This document shows, in pieces, positions 50,944 to 59,510 of a stretch of DNA of 64,000 nucleotides. Source of the DNA: Acidobacteriota bacterium (lineage in GTDB: Bacteria > Acidobacteriota > UBA6911 > RPQK01 > JAJDTT01); contig JAPPLF010000080.1 in the NCBI GenBank assembly GCA_028874215.1, positions 83,299-147,298 of the forward strand. Reading direction: 5' to 3'. Each line of letters opens with the position of its first letter. Position 1 is the first letter of the stretch. Position numbers and translations under genes: made by a program. The notes beneath the pieces were generated by a model, which ran no database searches, had not been told where the DNA came from, and worked only from the letters and a program-made list of their open reading frames with translations.

Positions 50944-51945
50944 ATGGCGCGAAGACGTTCCACTCTGATCCTGGGAATCGGTCTGCTCCAGACATGGTTG
51001 GTGGTGGGCAGTCTGGGATTTTCCTGGATCGAGGGGTGGTCGCTGCTGGACAGTGTCTACATGACCGTCATCACCATCTCCACGGTGGGATACGGAGAGG
51101 TGGAACCGCTTTCGGCCTATGGAAAGGCGTTCGCCACCTTCCTGATCGTGGCGGGTCTGGGGACGGCGATCTATACCTTTACTGCCCTGGGCCAGACGTT
51201 GCTGGAAGGAAAGTTGGCGGAAGCATTGGGGAGACGGCGCATGAAAAGCGATCTGGGCAAGCTCGAAGACCACTTCATCGTCTGCGGCCACGGGCGGGTG
51301 GGCCGCACCGTGGCGATCGAGCTGGGCCGCCGCAATCTGCCCTTCTGCGTGATCGAGGCCGACCCGGCCGCAGAGGAGGATCTGAGACGGCTCCGCTATG
51401 GGCATGTGATCGGCGACGCCACTGAAGATCGAAATCTACTCCTCGCCGGGTTGGCCCGGGCCAAGGCGGTGTTCGCCCTCCTGCCGTCGGATGCCGACAA
51501 CCTGTACCTGACGCTGACGGCCAAGGGTCTCAATCCATCGGTGGTGGCCGTGGCCCGGGCCTCGGGAAAGAGTGCGGAGACGAAGCTGGAAAGGGCCGGA
51601 GCCGATCATGTGGTGTCGCCGTACGAGCTGGTGGGACTGAGGCTGCTTCACAAGGTCCTGAGTCCGGCGCTGGTGGAGTTCATGGACCTGGTGATCCGTC
51701 GGGAACGCCTGCAACTCGTCATGGAGGAGATTCAAATCGCTCCGGACTCGGAGGTGGCGGGACGCTCCATCGAAGAGTCCAGGATCCGGAGCGGGTACGG
51801 TCTGATCATCGTTGCCGTCAAACGCTCCCAGTCTCCCGTGGTCTTCAACCCCGATGACGCCGTGAAGATCGGAGCCGGAGACGTGCTGGTGGTGCTGGGC
51901 CCGGAGGACCGGGTCCGAGAGTTGGCCCGAGCCAAGCGCGGGTGA
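50944..51945 (+). CDS. Potassium channel with RCK/TrkA domains
   Basis: The 333-aa protein has two transmembrane helices with a pore loop carrying the filter TVGYG (residues 47-51). An RCK_N/TrkA-N Rossmann domain follows (GHGRVGRTVAIELG), then an RCK_C domain (VVFNPDDAVKIGAGDVLVVLG). This is the MthK/Kch-type architecture, gated by ligands binding the cytoplasmic RCK octamer. GGAGGA precedes the ATG. It is monocistronic. Confidence 0.94.
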   Translation: MARRRSTLILGIGLLQTWLVVGSLGFSWIEGWSLLDSVYMTVITISTVGYGEVEPLSAYGKAFATFLIVAGLGTAIYTFTALGQTLLEGKLAEALGRRRMKSDLGKLEDHFIVCGHGRVGRTVAIELGRRNLPFCVIEADPAAEEDLRRLRYGHVIGDATEDRNLLLAGLARAKAVFALLPSDADNLYLTLTAKGLNPSVVAVARASGKSAETKLERAGADHVVSPYELVGLRLLHKVLSPALVEFMDLVIRRERLQLVMEEIQIAPDSEVAGRSIEESRIRSGYGLIIVAVKRSQSPVVFNPDDAVKIGAGDVLVVLGPEDRVRELARAKRG

Positions 51946-51998
51946 CGGCGGCTGGTCCTGACACCTGTCGGCGCCGGCGTGGCCGCCGTATCTGGCAT

Positions 51999-52026
51999 TT
52001 GGCAGGGGATTCGTGTAAAGTAAAGT
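51999..52026 (+). promoter_or_regulatory. Candidate sigma70 promoter upstream of korA
   Basis: TTGGCA (51999-52004), a 16-bp spacer and TAAAGT (52021-52026) lie about 150 bases before korA. The rest of the 232-base gap shows no other clear signal. This is a pattern match only. Confidence 0.35.
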
Positions 52027-52177
52027 GGTCTTCGCGAGCGCGTCTGAAAGGAAGGACGGGTAGATTTGGCGGCGGTGGGAGTGTTCCCGCCCGCCATTTC
52101 TTTATTCGGATACGAGTTTCGACCCTGGCGGAGTTCACGAGCGACTCGTCCGGGTCCGCCCCCAACTCGAGGAGAGA

Positions 52178-53965
52178 ATGGATATGAGTTCGGGACAGTT
52201 CGATTTTGCCTTGGCCATCGGTGGCGCTGCCGGTCAGGGAATTGCGACGCCGGGAAACATCCTGGCTCGAATCTTCGTGCGGCGCGGCGTTCACCTGCAC
52301 GCATACAATGCCTACCAGTCCATCATTCGCGGTGGGCACATTTTTCTTACGATTCGGCTCAAGGACGGCTATCCATCGACTCACGGCGACAAGCTGGATC
52401 TCCTGGTCTGCCTGAATCAGGACACCATGAACCGGCATCTTGGTTTGCTGGGCCCGGGTGCTTGCGCCATCTACAACAGCGACGCCATCACGCCCGGGGA
52501 CGCCGCCGATGGAGTCCAGTTGTGCCCCATGCCGGTCGTGGACCTGACCAGCGGCAATCGGAACCGGCTGGTCCAGAACACCGTCGCCCTGGGTGTGATG
52601 GTGTCCCTGCTGCGATTGGACTTCGATGTGCTGGCCGGCGCGTTGAAGCTCCAGTTCGGGCGTAAGGGGCAGGCCGTGGTGGACGAAAACGTCACGGTTG
52701 CGGAAGCCGGATACAAGTTCGCCGAAATCAACTTCGATCCTTTTCCCGTCCAAGTCCCGGTGGGACCGAAACCGCTTGCGGTCTGGACCGGCAACGATGC
52801 CCTGGCCATGGGCGGAGCCGCCGGCGGCTGCAAGTTCTATTGCGCTTATCCCATGAGCCCGTCGACCGGCGTGCTCCACTGGATGGCCAGGAATGCCCCG
52901 GAATTGGGGATCATGGTGCGGCAGGTCGAGGATGAGATCGGAGTCGCCAACATGGCGATCGGTGCGGCGCATGCCGGAGCCCGGAGCATGTGCGCCACCT
53001 CGGGTGGCGGGTTCGCGCTCATGACCGAAGCCATCGGCGCAGCCGCCATGATGGAGATCCCGGTGGTCTTCATCGACGTGCAGCGGGCGGGTCCGTCCAC
53101 CGGTGTCCCCACCAAGACGGAACAGGGGGACCTGTGGCAGATGCTGGGGGCGAGCCAGGGAGACTTCCAGCGTTTCATCGTTGCCCCGAAGAACGCGCTT
53201 GACGCCTTCAACACGGTTCCCGAGGTCTTCAATTTGACCGATCGATATCAGTGCCCGGGCATCGTGCTTTCCGATCTGTTGATTTCGGAGGGGACCTTCA
53301 GCGTCGATCCGGACGACATCGATTTTCAACCTGAGATCGACCGGGGGCAATTGATTACCGAGCACTCCGCGACCGACGGCTACAAACGCTATCTGGACAC
53401 CGACAGTGGGGTGTCTCCGCGGGCCATCCCCGGGCTGGAGGGATACGTCCATGTCGTGGCCACCGACGAGCATGACGAGGACGGAGTGCTGATCAGCGAC
53501 GAGTTCACGAATCCCCACAAACGCCGTCAGATGGTGGAGAAACGAGCTCGAAAGTTCGACAGGGTGTTGGAGGACATCGAGGCGCCCCGGTTGGAAGGCG
53601 CGGCGGAAGCTGAGGCCACGCTGGTCGGTTGGGGATCCACCTATGGCGTGATCCAGGAGGCGATCGAACAGCTCGAGGAGCAGGGGGTTCAGATCAACCA
53701 TCTGCCCATCAAGTGGATCGTCCCGTTGCACGGCGACGCCATCCTGGAGGCTCTGGCAGGAGCCAAAAGGACCATCATCGTCGAGAACAACCACTCGGGA
53801 CAGTTTGCCCGGTATCTCCGAGGCGAGACCGGTTTCGTGGCGGATGGCCACATCCGAAAGTATGACGGCGAACCCTTCATGCCCCACCACATCGTGGAAG
53901 CGGTGCTGGAGCAGTTGAGGGGCAAAACGAACCACTCCGTTCCTTACCAGGAGATCATGGTATAG
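52178..53965 (+). CDS. korA: 2-oxoacid:ferredoxin oxidoreductase, fused gamma-alpha subunit
   Basis: The 595-aa protein joins the gamma domain (residues about 5-190, starting FALAIGGAAGQGIATPG) and the alpha/PYR domain (FYCAYPMSPSTGVL, VRQVEDEIGVANMAIGAAHAG) of the KorAB/PorAB family. A C-terminal domain follows (VGWGSTYGVIQEAIEQL). With korB it oxidatively decarboxylates 2-oxoglutarate or another 2-oxoacid to the acyl-CoA, reducing ferredoxin. It can also run in reverse for CO2 fixation. The exact 2-oxoacid is not certain. GAGGAG precedes ATG 52178; ATG 52184 is also possible. korB follows 55 bases later. Confidence 0.93.
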   Translation: MDMSSGQFDFALAIGGAAGQGIATPGNILARIFVRRGVHLHAYNAYQSIIRGGHIFLTIRLKDGYPSTHGDKLDLLVCLNQDTMNRHLGLLGPGACAIYNSDAITPGDAADGVQLCPMPVVDLTSGNRNRLVQNTVALGVMVSLLRLDFDVLAGALKLQFGRKGQAVVDENVTVAEAGYKFAEINFDPFPVQVPVGPKPLAVWTGNDALAMGGAAGGCKFYCAYPMSPSTGVLHWMARNAPELGIMVRQVEDEIGVANMAIGAAHAGARSMCATSGGGFALMTEAIGAAAMMEIPVVFIDVQRAGPSTGVPTKTEQGDLWQMLGASQGDFQRFIVAPKNALDAFNTVPEVFNLTDRYQCPGIVLSDLLISEGTFSVDPDDIDFQPEIDRGQLITEHSATDGYKRYLDTDSGVSPRAIPGLEGYVHVVATDEHDEDGVLISDEFTNPHKRRQMVEKRARKFDRVLEDIEAPRLEGAAEAEATLVGWGSTYGVIQEAIEQLEEQGVQINHLPIKWIVPLHGDAILEALAGAKRTIIVENNHSGQFARYLRGETGFVADGHIRKYDGEPFMPHHIVEAVLEQLRGKTNHSVPYQEIMV

Positions 53966-54020
53966 GAGAAGCAAAACAGGTCGGTTCCGGTCAGCGGCCG
54001 ACACAGGAAAGGGAAGTATC

Positions 54021-54923
54021 ATGAGTATGGCTGTCACTCAACAAGCATCGGTCAAGCCCTTGAAGGCAAAGGATTTCAAGGGAAAGGTCGAACCGGACTG
54101 GTGCGCCGGATGCGGAGATTTCGGCGTCCTGCGGACGCTGCAAAGGGCCTGCGCCGAGTTGGGTCTCCAACCTCATGAGATCCTCACGGTCAGCGGGATC
54201 GGATGTTCTTCGAATCTGCCGGGGTACTTCAACGGCTACGGAATGCACACCCTGCACGGCCGGGCTCTGGCGGTGGCCACGGGCGCGCAAATGGCCAATC
54301 ACGAGTTGACGGTCGTGGCGACCGGTGGAGACGGAGACGGCTACGGAATCGGCGGCAACCACTTCACCCATACGGCCCGCCGCAACGTGGACATGACCTA
54401 CCTGGTCATGAACAATCAGATTTACGGTCTGACCACCGGGCAGGTTTCTCCGACCAGCGAAGAGGGAATGAAGACCAAGAGCACTCCCTACGGCAGTGTC
54501 GAGATGCCGGTGAACCCTATTACTTCAGCCATCATGAACGGCGCCACCTATGTGGCTCGCGGGTTCAGCGGACAGGCGCTTCACCTGGTGAGTCTTATCA
54601 AGCAAGCCATCCTGCACAAAGGGTTTGCCCTGGTGGACGTCTTCAGTCCCTGCGTCACCTTCAACCACGACAACGACTACAAGTTCTTCAAGCCCCGGGT
54701 CAGGAAGCTGGAGGACATCGAGCACGACACCACCGACTGGAAGGCCGCCTGCGAGAAGGCGATGGTCTGGGGTGACGACATCTACATCGGCTGCTTCTTC
54801 CAGAAGTTGGCACCTTCCCTCCACAACCTGGAAGGGGTTCTGGACGAAGGCGGACCCTTGGCGCACCGGGAACTGGGCGTCACCAACGAGCAGGCGCAAC
54901 GCATCATCAAGCGGATGATGTAG
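54021..54923 (+). CDS. korB: 2-oxoacid:ferredoxin oxidoreductase beta subunit
   Basis: The 300-aa protein carries the TPP and iron-sulfur subunit features: DWCAGCGDFG with its CxxC, IGCSSNLPGYFN, the TPP-Mg motif GDGDGYGIGGNH and NNQIYGLTTGQ. The length is normal. It binds thiamine diphosphate and, with korA, forms the catalytic heterodimer. The cysteines CAGC, the Cys of IGCSS and the later Cys of FSPCVTFN are placed to ligate the 4Fe-4S cluster. Confidence 0.94.
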   Translation: MSMAVTQQASVKPLKAKDFKGKVEPDWCAGCGDFGVLRTLQRACAELGLQPHEILTVSGIGCSSNLPGYFNGYGMHTLHGRALAVATGAQMANHELTVVATGGDGDGYGIGGNHFTHTARRNVDMTYLVMNNQIYGLTTGQVSPTSEEGMKTKSTPYGSVEMPVNPITSAIMNGATYVARGFSGQALHLVSLIKQAILHKGFALVDVFSPCVTFNHDNDYKFFKPRVRKLEDIEHDTTDWKAACEKAMVWGDDIYIGCFFQKLAPSLHNLEGVLDEGGPLAHRELGVTNEQAQRIIKRMM

Positions 54924-55296
54924 TCTTGACCGACCGTGTCGTCACGGCGCCGCGCAATCGCTGTGAGGCTCGACCGGAAACCGGAGTCGCGACTATCCGG
55001 GGGCGCTTGCATCTTAACTACTTGCCGTCGGGTGGGACCTTAAGAGGCTGGGGACGCTTCGATCGGATGTTGATGGAACGGTATTCCCGGGGTATCGGAC
55101 GCCGGGAATACCGGTTCCAACTACCGTAACCGGGGAGACCGTGAAACGGTTATCCCCGCAGCGGGCCGCCGGAGGCTTCAGCCATGAAGCGGGCGATTCT
55201 GGCCGACCAATCTCTCTATCCTCAAGCCCGAACCTGGGACCGAAACTCCAAGAATCCGGCGGTCTCCATTCTCATTCAGGCATTCGACGTCCCTCA
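54924..55296. other. Gap of 373 bases with one strong hairpin
   Basis: No gene is supported between korB and the protoporphyrinogen oxidase gene. The frame of the latter is open back to 55141 but that part has no family match. The main feature is the 12-bp inverted repeat at 55079-55113. A second, weaker pairing (AACCG / CGGTT) follows at about 55130-55155. Confidence 0.45.
55079..55113. repeat. Perfect 12-bp inverted repeat
   Basis: CGGTATTCCCGG (55079-55090) pairs with CCGGGAATACCG (55102-55113) around 11 bases. There is no T tract, so it is not a standard terminator. A regulatory site or processing stem upstream of the protoporphyrinogen oxidase gene is possible. Confidence 0.6.
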
Positions 55297-56706
55297 ATGC
55301 CTTCCGGACTGAGGGTAGGAATCGTCGGCGGAGGACTCTCCGGACTGGCGGCGGCCTACTACCTGAGCCGAGCAAGCTCCGCCGTAGGACTGGACCTGGA
55401 GATTACGCTCCTGGAGAAGGCGCCTCGCCTGGGTGGAGTCGTCCGCTCGAGACGCGTTGGCGACTTCCTCCTGGAAGACGGCCCCGAAGCCTTTGTTTCC
55501 TACAAGCCGGCGGCTCAGGACCTGGCCCATGAACTGGGCCTCGGCGCCGACCTTCTGGGGTCCAGGGATGACCGGCGCAAGGTCTACGTCCTGGGGCCGG
55601 AAGGTCTGAACCCGCTTCCGGAAGGCATGGTCTTTCTCGCCCCGGTTCGGAGGCGAGCCTTCTGGTCCTCGGCCACATTGAGTCCGGCGGGCAAGCTGCG
55701 AGCCCTTCTGGAACCGTGGATCCCACGTTCCCGGATGGACACCAGTGTCCAGAAATTCTTCCATCGGCGCCTGGGCCGGGAGTTCACCCGCCGGGTCGCG
55801 GAACCTCTGGTTTCAGCCATCTACGGAGGCAACATCCGTCATTTGAGCATGGAAAGCGCTCTGCCCCTCCTCTACCGGTTGGAGCAGACCCAGGGAAGCC
55901 TCCGGAAAGGATTCCTTCGCCGGCCCCTCGAGAGTTCATCCCAGCCGCTCCCCCTCTTCCTGACCCTGCGCAACGGGATGCAGCAGTTGACGGATGCCCT
56001 CGGAAAGCGCCTCCCAGGAGTGCAGATCCGCACTGGAGTCGCCGGGTTGCGCCTGACCGCCATTGCCGGGAGAAGGTATCGACTGCAAGGAGACGGGTTC
56101 GACGGGGTCCAGGACGCGGTCATCCTGTCGACTCCGGCTCCGGCGGCCTCAAGGCTCCTCGCCGGTTTGACCGCAAAGGACAGCTCTCCCCTGAGCCGGG
56201 TTCCCTATACGTCGACCCGGATCGTCTATCTGGCCTACAGGCGATCCGAGTTCTCGCATCCCCTGAACGGATTCGGCTTTGTCGCGTCCAAGGGGGCGGA
56301 CACGGTGCTGGATGCTTGCACCTGGGTCAGCAGCAAGTTCGATGAGCGCTGTCCCCCGGACTCGGTTCTGCTTCGATGTGCCGTCCACGACGGGCGCCGG
56401 CGCCGGACGGGGATGAGCGAGGATGAGAATGTGGCCCGGACGCACCAGGAACTCCGGCGGATCCTGAAGATCTCCTGTTCCCCCACCCTGAGCTACGTCT
56501 GGGAACATGGCCCGGTCATGCCCCAACCCGTCGTCGGACACGCCAAGAGGATGGAAGCAATCCGCGCTACCCTGAACAAATTCCCGGGGATCTACCTGAC
56601 CGGCGCCTTCATCGGAGGAGTCGGAATCCCCGACTGCATCGAGACTTCCCGGAAGGTCGCGGAAGAGGTTGCCGTACGCGCTCGCAAGCGCATTCACGGT
56701 GACTAG
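55297..56706 (+). CDS. hemY: Protoporphyrinogen oxidase (PPOX, HemY-type)
   Basis: The 469-aa flavin amine-oxidase-type protein starts at the ATG at 55297 with an FAD dinucleotide motif (VGIVGGGLSGLAAAYYLS) and ALEKAP-like acidic end (LLEKAPRLGG). Later motifs DFLLEDGPEAF, EPLVSAIYGGN and GIYLTGAFIGGVGIPDCIETS are typical of HemY/HemG-type protoporphyrinogen IX oxidase. It performs the six-electron oxidation to protoporphyrin IX using oxygen. Other haem genes are not nearby. It is convergent with the FGE-like gene with a 4-base overlap of the two ends. Confidence 0.93.
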   Translation: MPSGLRVGIVGGGLSGLAAAYYLSRASSAVGLDLEITLLEKAPRLGGVVRSRRVGDFLLEDGPEAFVSYKPAAQDLAHELGLGADLLGSRDDRRKVYVLGPEGLNPLPEGMVFLAPVRRRAFWSSATLSPAGKLRALLEPWIPRSRMDTSVQKFFHRRLGREFTRRVAEPLVSAIYGGNIRHLSMESALPLLYRLEQTQGSLRKGFLRRPLESSSQPLPLFLTLRNGMQQLTDALGKRLPGVQIRTGVAGLRLTAIAGRRYRLQGDGFDGVQDAVILSTPAPAASRLLAGLTAKDSSPLSRVPYTSTRIVYLAYRRSEFSHPLNGFGFVASKGADTVLDACTWVSSKFDERCPPDSVLLRCAVHDGRRRRTGMSEDENVARTHQELRRILKISCSPTLSYVWEHGPVMPQPVVGHAKRMEAIRATLNKFPGIYLTGAFIGGVGIPDCIETSRKVAEEVAVRARKRIHGD

Positions 56707-57605
56707 TCCACGTCACGGGCGCAGCGGAAACCCAGATTCGTCAGGCCCGAATCGGGGGCGGTCTTCTGACGCGCGGCCACGCGGTAGCCTTGACAGTAGT
56801 TGACGCTGCACATCCAGGAGCCTCCCCGGATCACCCGCTCGGAACCCTTCGCGGGACCCGCCGGATTTCGGGCGCCGCCGGAATGGCGGTAGTAGTCGTT
56901 CCGGTACCAGTCCCGGGTCCATTCCCACACGTTGCCGCCCATGTCGTAGAGCCCGTAGCCATTGGCCGGGAAGGAGCCGACGGGCGCCGTGGTGCGGAAT
57001 CCGTCCAATACCTGGTGCCGGACGGGAAACACGCCCTGCCACAGGTTGGCCATGTGCCGGTCGTCAGGATTCAGGTCGGCGCCCCAGGGAAAGGGACCCT
57101 GATCCAGTCCCCCGCGGGCTGCCCATTCCCATTCCGCTTCGGTGGGAAGCCGCTTTCCAACCCACTGGGCGTAGGCAACGGCGTCGTTCCATGAGACGTG
57201 GACCACCGGGTGGTCCAGCCGATCTTCGATAGAGGAATCGGGACCCGTGGGATGTCTCCAAGAGGCCCCTGTCACCGGGTTCCAGGCTTCCTCTTCTTCG
57301 GAAAACACGCCCGACCAACCGAAGGTCTCCGCCTCGGTTCTGTGGTCGGTCTCGGTGACGAAGTCGCGAAACTGGCGATTGGTGACCTCGTAACGATCCA
57401 GCCAGAAGGCGCTCACGCTGACCCGGTGCGGAGGGCCCTCGAAGGGAAATCCCTGATCCGTCCCCATGAGAAAAGTGCCTTGGGGAATCCGCACCATCTC
57501 TTCAGGCGGTGGTTGGGGCACGGTCCGGCAGGAGGAGAAAGCCATGCAGACGAGGGACCCCAAGACGACGAACTGACCGGCCGGACGGTTGAAGGCTTTC
57601 GTCAC
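56703..57605 (-). CDS. Formylglycine-generating-enzyme-family lipoprotein
   Basis: The 300-aa protein has a lipoprotein signal with lipobox Cys26 (AFSSC) and the FGE/SUMF1 fold: MVRIPQGTFLMGTD, DRYEVTNRQF, VSWNDAVAYAQWVGKRLPTEAEWEWAARGG (split after WV) and GGNVWEWTRDW. The two catalytic copper-binding cysteines of true FGE are both present, Cys266 and Cys271 in RGGSWMCSVNYCQGYR. It could therefore convert a sulfatase Cys to formylglycine, yet no sulfatase is in the window, and a lipid-anchored location is unusual. The start is GTG at 57605, 6 bases after the symporter gene. Confidence 0.9.
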   Translation of the reverse strand: MTKAFNRPAGQFVVLGSLVCMAFSSCRTVPQPPPEEMVRIPQGTFLMGTDQGFPFEGPPHRVSVSAFWLDRYEVTNRQFRDFVTETDHRTEAETFGWSGVFSEEEEAWNPVTGASWRHPTGPDSSIEDRLDHPVVHVSWNDAVAYAQWVGKRLPTEAEWEWAARGGLDQGPFPWGADLNPDDRHMANLWQGVFPVRHQVLDGFRTTAPVGSFPANGYGLYDMGGNVWEWTRDWYRNDYYRHSGGARNPAGPAKGSERVIRGGSWMCSVNYCQGYRVAARQKTAPDSGLTNLGFRCARDVD

Positions 57606-57611
57606 GAGTGG

Positions 57612-59408
57612 TTATGCCGGGGATCCAGTGGTCCTTCGCCGGGTAAACAGACCCAGCAGACCTGCGGAGAAGAGGGTCACCAGACAGGAACTGGGAAGCA
57701 CCCACATCCACGACACGGCCTTGACCTTGACCAAAAGGCGATTCCCCGCAATCTCGATGGAATCGTCGGGCCGGATCTGGGATTGGGAAACGAGCTCATC
57801 ATTGATCCGGGTCTCGGCCAGGCTCTCCAACTGCCAGCCGTCCTCGGTTCGCCGGACGACGGCATGTCGTTCGGCCACCCCTTCGCCGGTCAGGACGAAC
57901 TCATTCTCGCCCGAATCCGATCCGATGGCGTTGTCCTGGTCCCTGGATGGTTCCCAGCGCATGGTCTCCGCCTGACCGGGCGCGTCCACGTAGACGAAGA
58001 TGTCCGGGTGGGTCTGTATCCAGGTGGCGAGGGAGAGGTAAAAGCCGACGGCCATGCCCAGAAACCCCGACGCGATCATCATGGGGCCGGTGCAGCGGAA
58101 GCGCAGGAAGGCCGCGAAGAACATGCCTCCCAGGGCACCGGTGATGTAGCTGCTGATTCGAACAGTGAGATCGAAGAGATTGCCCCGGGTCTCTTCGGGA
58201 ATCGTGTTGAGATAGAGGCAGAAGCCGACCGCGAACAGGCCGGCCAGAATCGTGATCGTCCGGGCCAGCTTCAGCTCGGCGGCCGCGTCGAGGGCCTTCT
58301 TGCGCAGACGGCGGAAGAAGTCGACCGTCAACACCGTGGCTACCCCGTGCATCCCCGAGTCCAGGCTCGACATGGCGGCCGAGAAAAGCGCCGCCACCAC
58401 CAGGCCGGCCAGTCCCCGGGGCATGCCGTGGGCGATGAAATGGGGAAAGGCCTGGTCGGGCGTGCCGGGGAGTTGTCCCAGGTAGAAGGAGTAGAGGGCC
58501 ATGCCGGTGAGCCCCAGGGAGAGGGCAATGGTCATGTCGGCGCCGAGATTGGACGCGAAGGAGCGCCGGGCGCCCTGGACCGAGCCGGTAGTGAGGTACC
58601 GTTGGATGGCCACCTGATCCGAGCCGGCGGTGCAGGTCCACCAGAACATGGCGTAGATGGCCATGCCCAGGAGGCTGACCCGGACATAGGGGTCGAAGGC
58701 AAAGAAGGGTTGCGGCTCCCGTTCCGCCTGCATCACGTCGTTGAACCAGGTGGCGGGGCCGGTCCCGGTCTCGAAGAAGACGAATCCCACGGTAAACGCC
58801 AGGCCGGCGAAGAGGATGGCGAACTGGGCCACGTCGGTCCAGATCACCGCCCGCATTCCGCCCATGGTGGTGTAGACGATGGCGATGGAGCCGATTCCCA
58901 CCACCACCCAGATAAAGGGCAGGCCGGTCATCCGGACCATGGCGAAGGAGGCGGTGTAGACGATCATCCCCATCCAGAACAGCCGATTGAGCATGAACAG
59001 GATCGACGCGAAGAGCCGGGCGCCGAGACCGTATTGCGTCTCCAGGTATTCATAGGCGCTGGTGAAACGCTTGCGCATGAAGAACGGGATCAGGACCAGA
59101 GTGACCAACGCCAGGGTGAAGGGAATGTGCATCTGTCCCCCCCAGATGCCCAGACCGTTCTTGATGATTTCGCCGGGACTGGAGAGGTAGCTGACCGTGG
59201 ACAGGAGGGTGGCGAACATGCTCACGCCCACCACGAACCAGGGCATGCTCCGGCCCGCCATGAAGTACTCTTCCGTCGATTTCTGCCTCTTGCTGAAGTA
59301 GTAACCGGCGATCAGCATCACGATGAAATAGAGGACGACGGCCCCGTAGTCGATGGATTGGAGGCCATCGAACAGGTCTGGTCTGCCCTGGTCGAGGGCT
59401 AGCAACAT
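57612..59408 (-). CDS. Sodium:solute symporter with FHA-like domain
   Basis: The 598-aa protein is an SSS-family transporter: sodium-symporter helices begin at GAVVLYFIVMLIAGYYFSKR, and the family sequence STEEYFMAGRSMPWF is present. Residues about 487-560 form a domain resembling FHA: an N-terminal IGSDSGENEFVL, ERHAVV, WQLESLAETRINDELV and IRPDDSIEIAG. The pThr-contacting Arg (IGR) and Ser (SxxH) of FHA are Ser and Ala here. A last membrane helix follows (WVLPSSCLVTLFSAGLLGLF). It imports a solute with Na+; the added domain could bind a protein partner. It precedes the FGE-like gene by 6 bases. Confidence 0.85.
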   Translation of the reverse strand: MLLALDQGRPDLFDGLQSIDYGAVVLYFIVMLIAGYYFSKRQKSTEEYFMAGRSMPWFVVGVSMFATLLSTVSYLSSPGEIIKNGLGIWGGQMHIPFTLALVTLVLIPFFMRKRFTSAYEYLETQYGLGARLFASILFMLNRLFWMGMIVYTASFAMVRMTGLPFIWVVVGIGSIAIVYTTMGGMRAVIWTDVAQFAILFAGLAFTVGFVFFETGTGPATWFNDVMQAEREPQPFFAFDPYVRVSLLGMAIYAMFWWTCTAGSDQVAIQRYLTTGSVQGARRSFASNLGADMTIALSLGLTGMALYSFYLGQLPGTPDQAFPHFIAHGMPRGLAGLVVAALFSAAMSSLDSGMHGVATVLTVDFFRRLRKKALDAAAELKLARTITILAGLFAVGFCLYLNTIPEETRGNLFDLTVRISSYITGALGGMFFAAFLRFRCTGPMMIASGFLGMAVGFYLSLATWIQTHPDIFVYVDAPGQAETMRWEPSRDQDNAIGSDSGENEFVLTGEGVAERHAVVRRTEDGWQLESLAETRINDELVSQSQIRPDDSIEIAGNRLLVKVKAVSWMWVLPSSCLVTLFSAGLLGLFTRRRTTGSPA

Positions 59409-59510
59409 GTGTTCACTCCTGTGCTCGCAGTGATGGAAGGTCGATTCGATGCCGGCCGGGTCCGCGCGGGGCCAAGAACTTCCCTTCGCGTTCCCAAATG
59501 CCCGGCGGGG

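Noticed and set aside
57198-59402. A 734-codon open frame on the plus strand opposite the SSS symporter and FGE genes
   Set aside because: It runs across two well-supported genes; composition is His/Gly/Glu-rich with no recognisable motif, typical of antisense frames in high-GC DNA.
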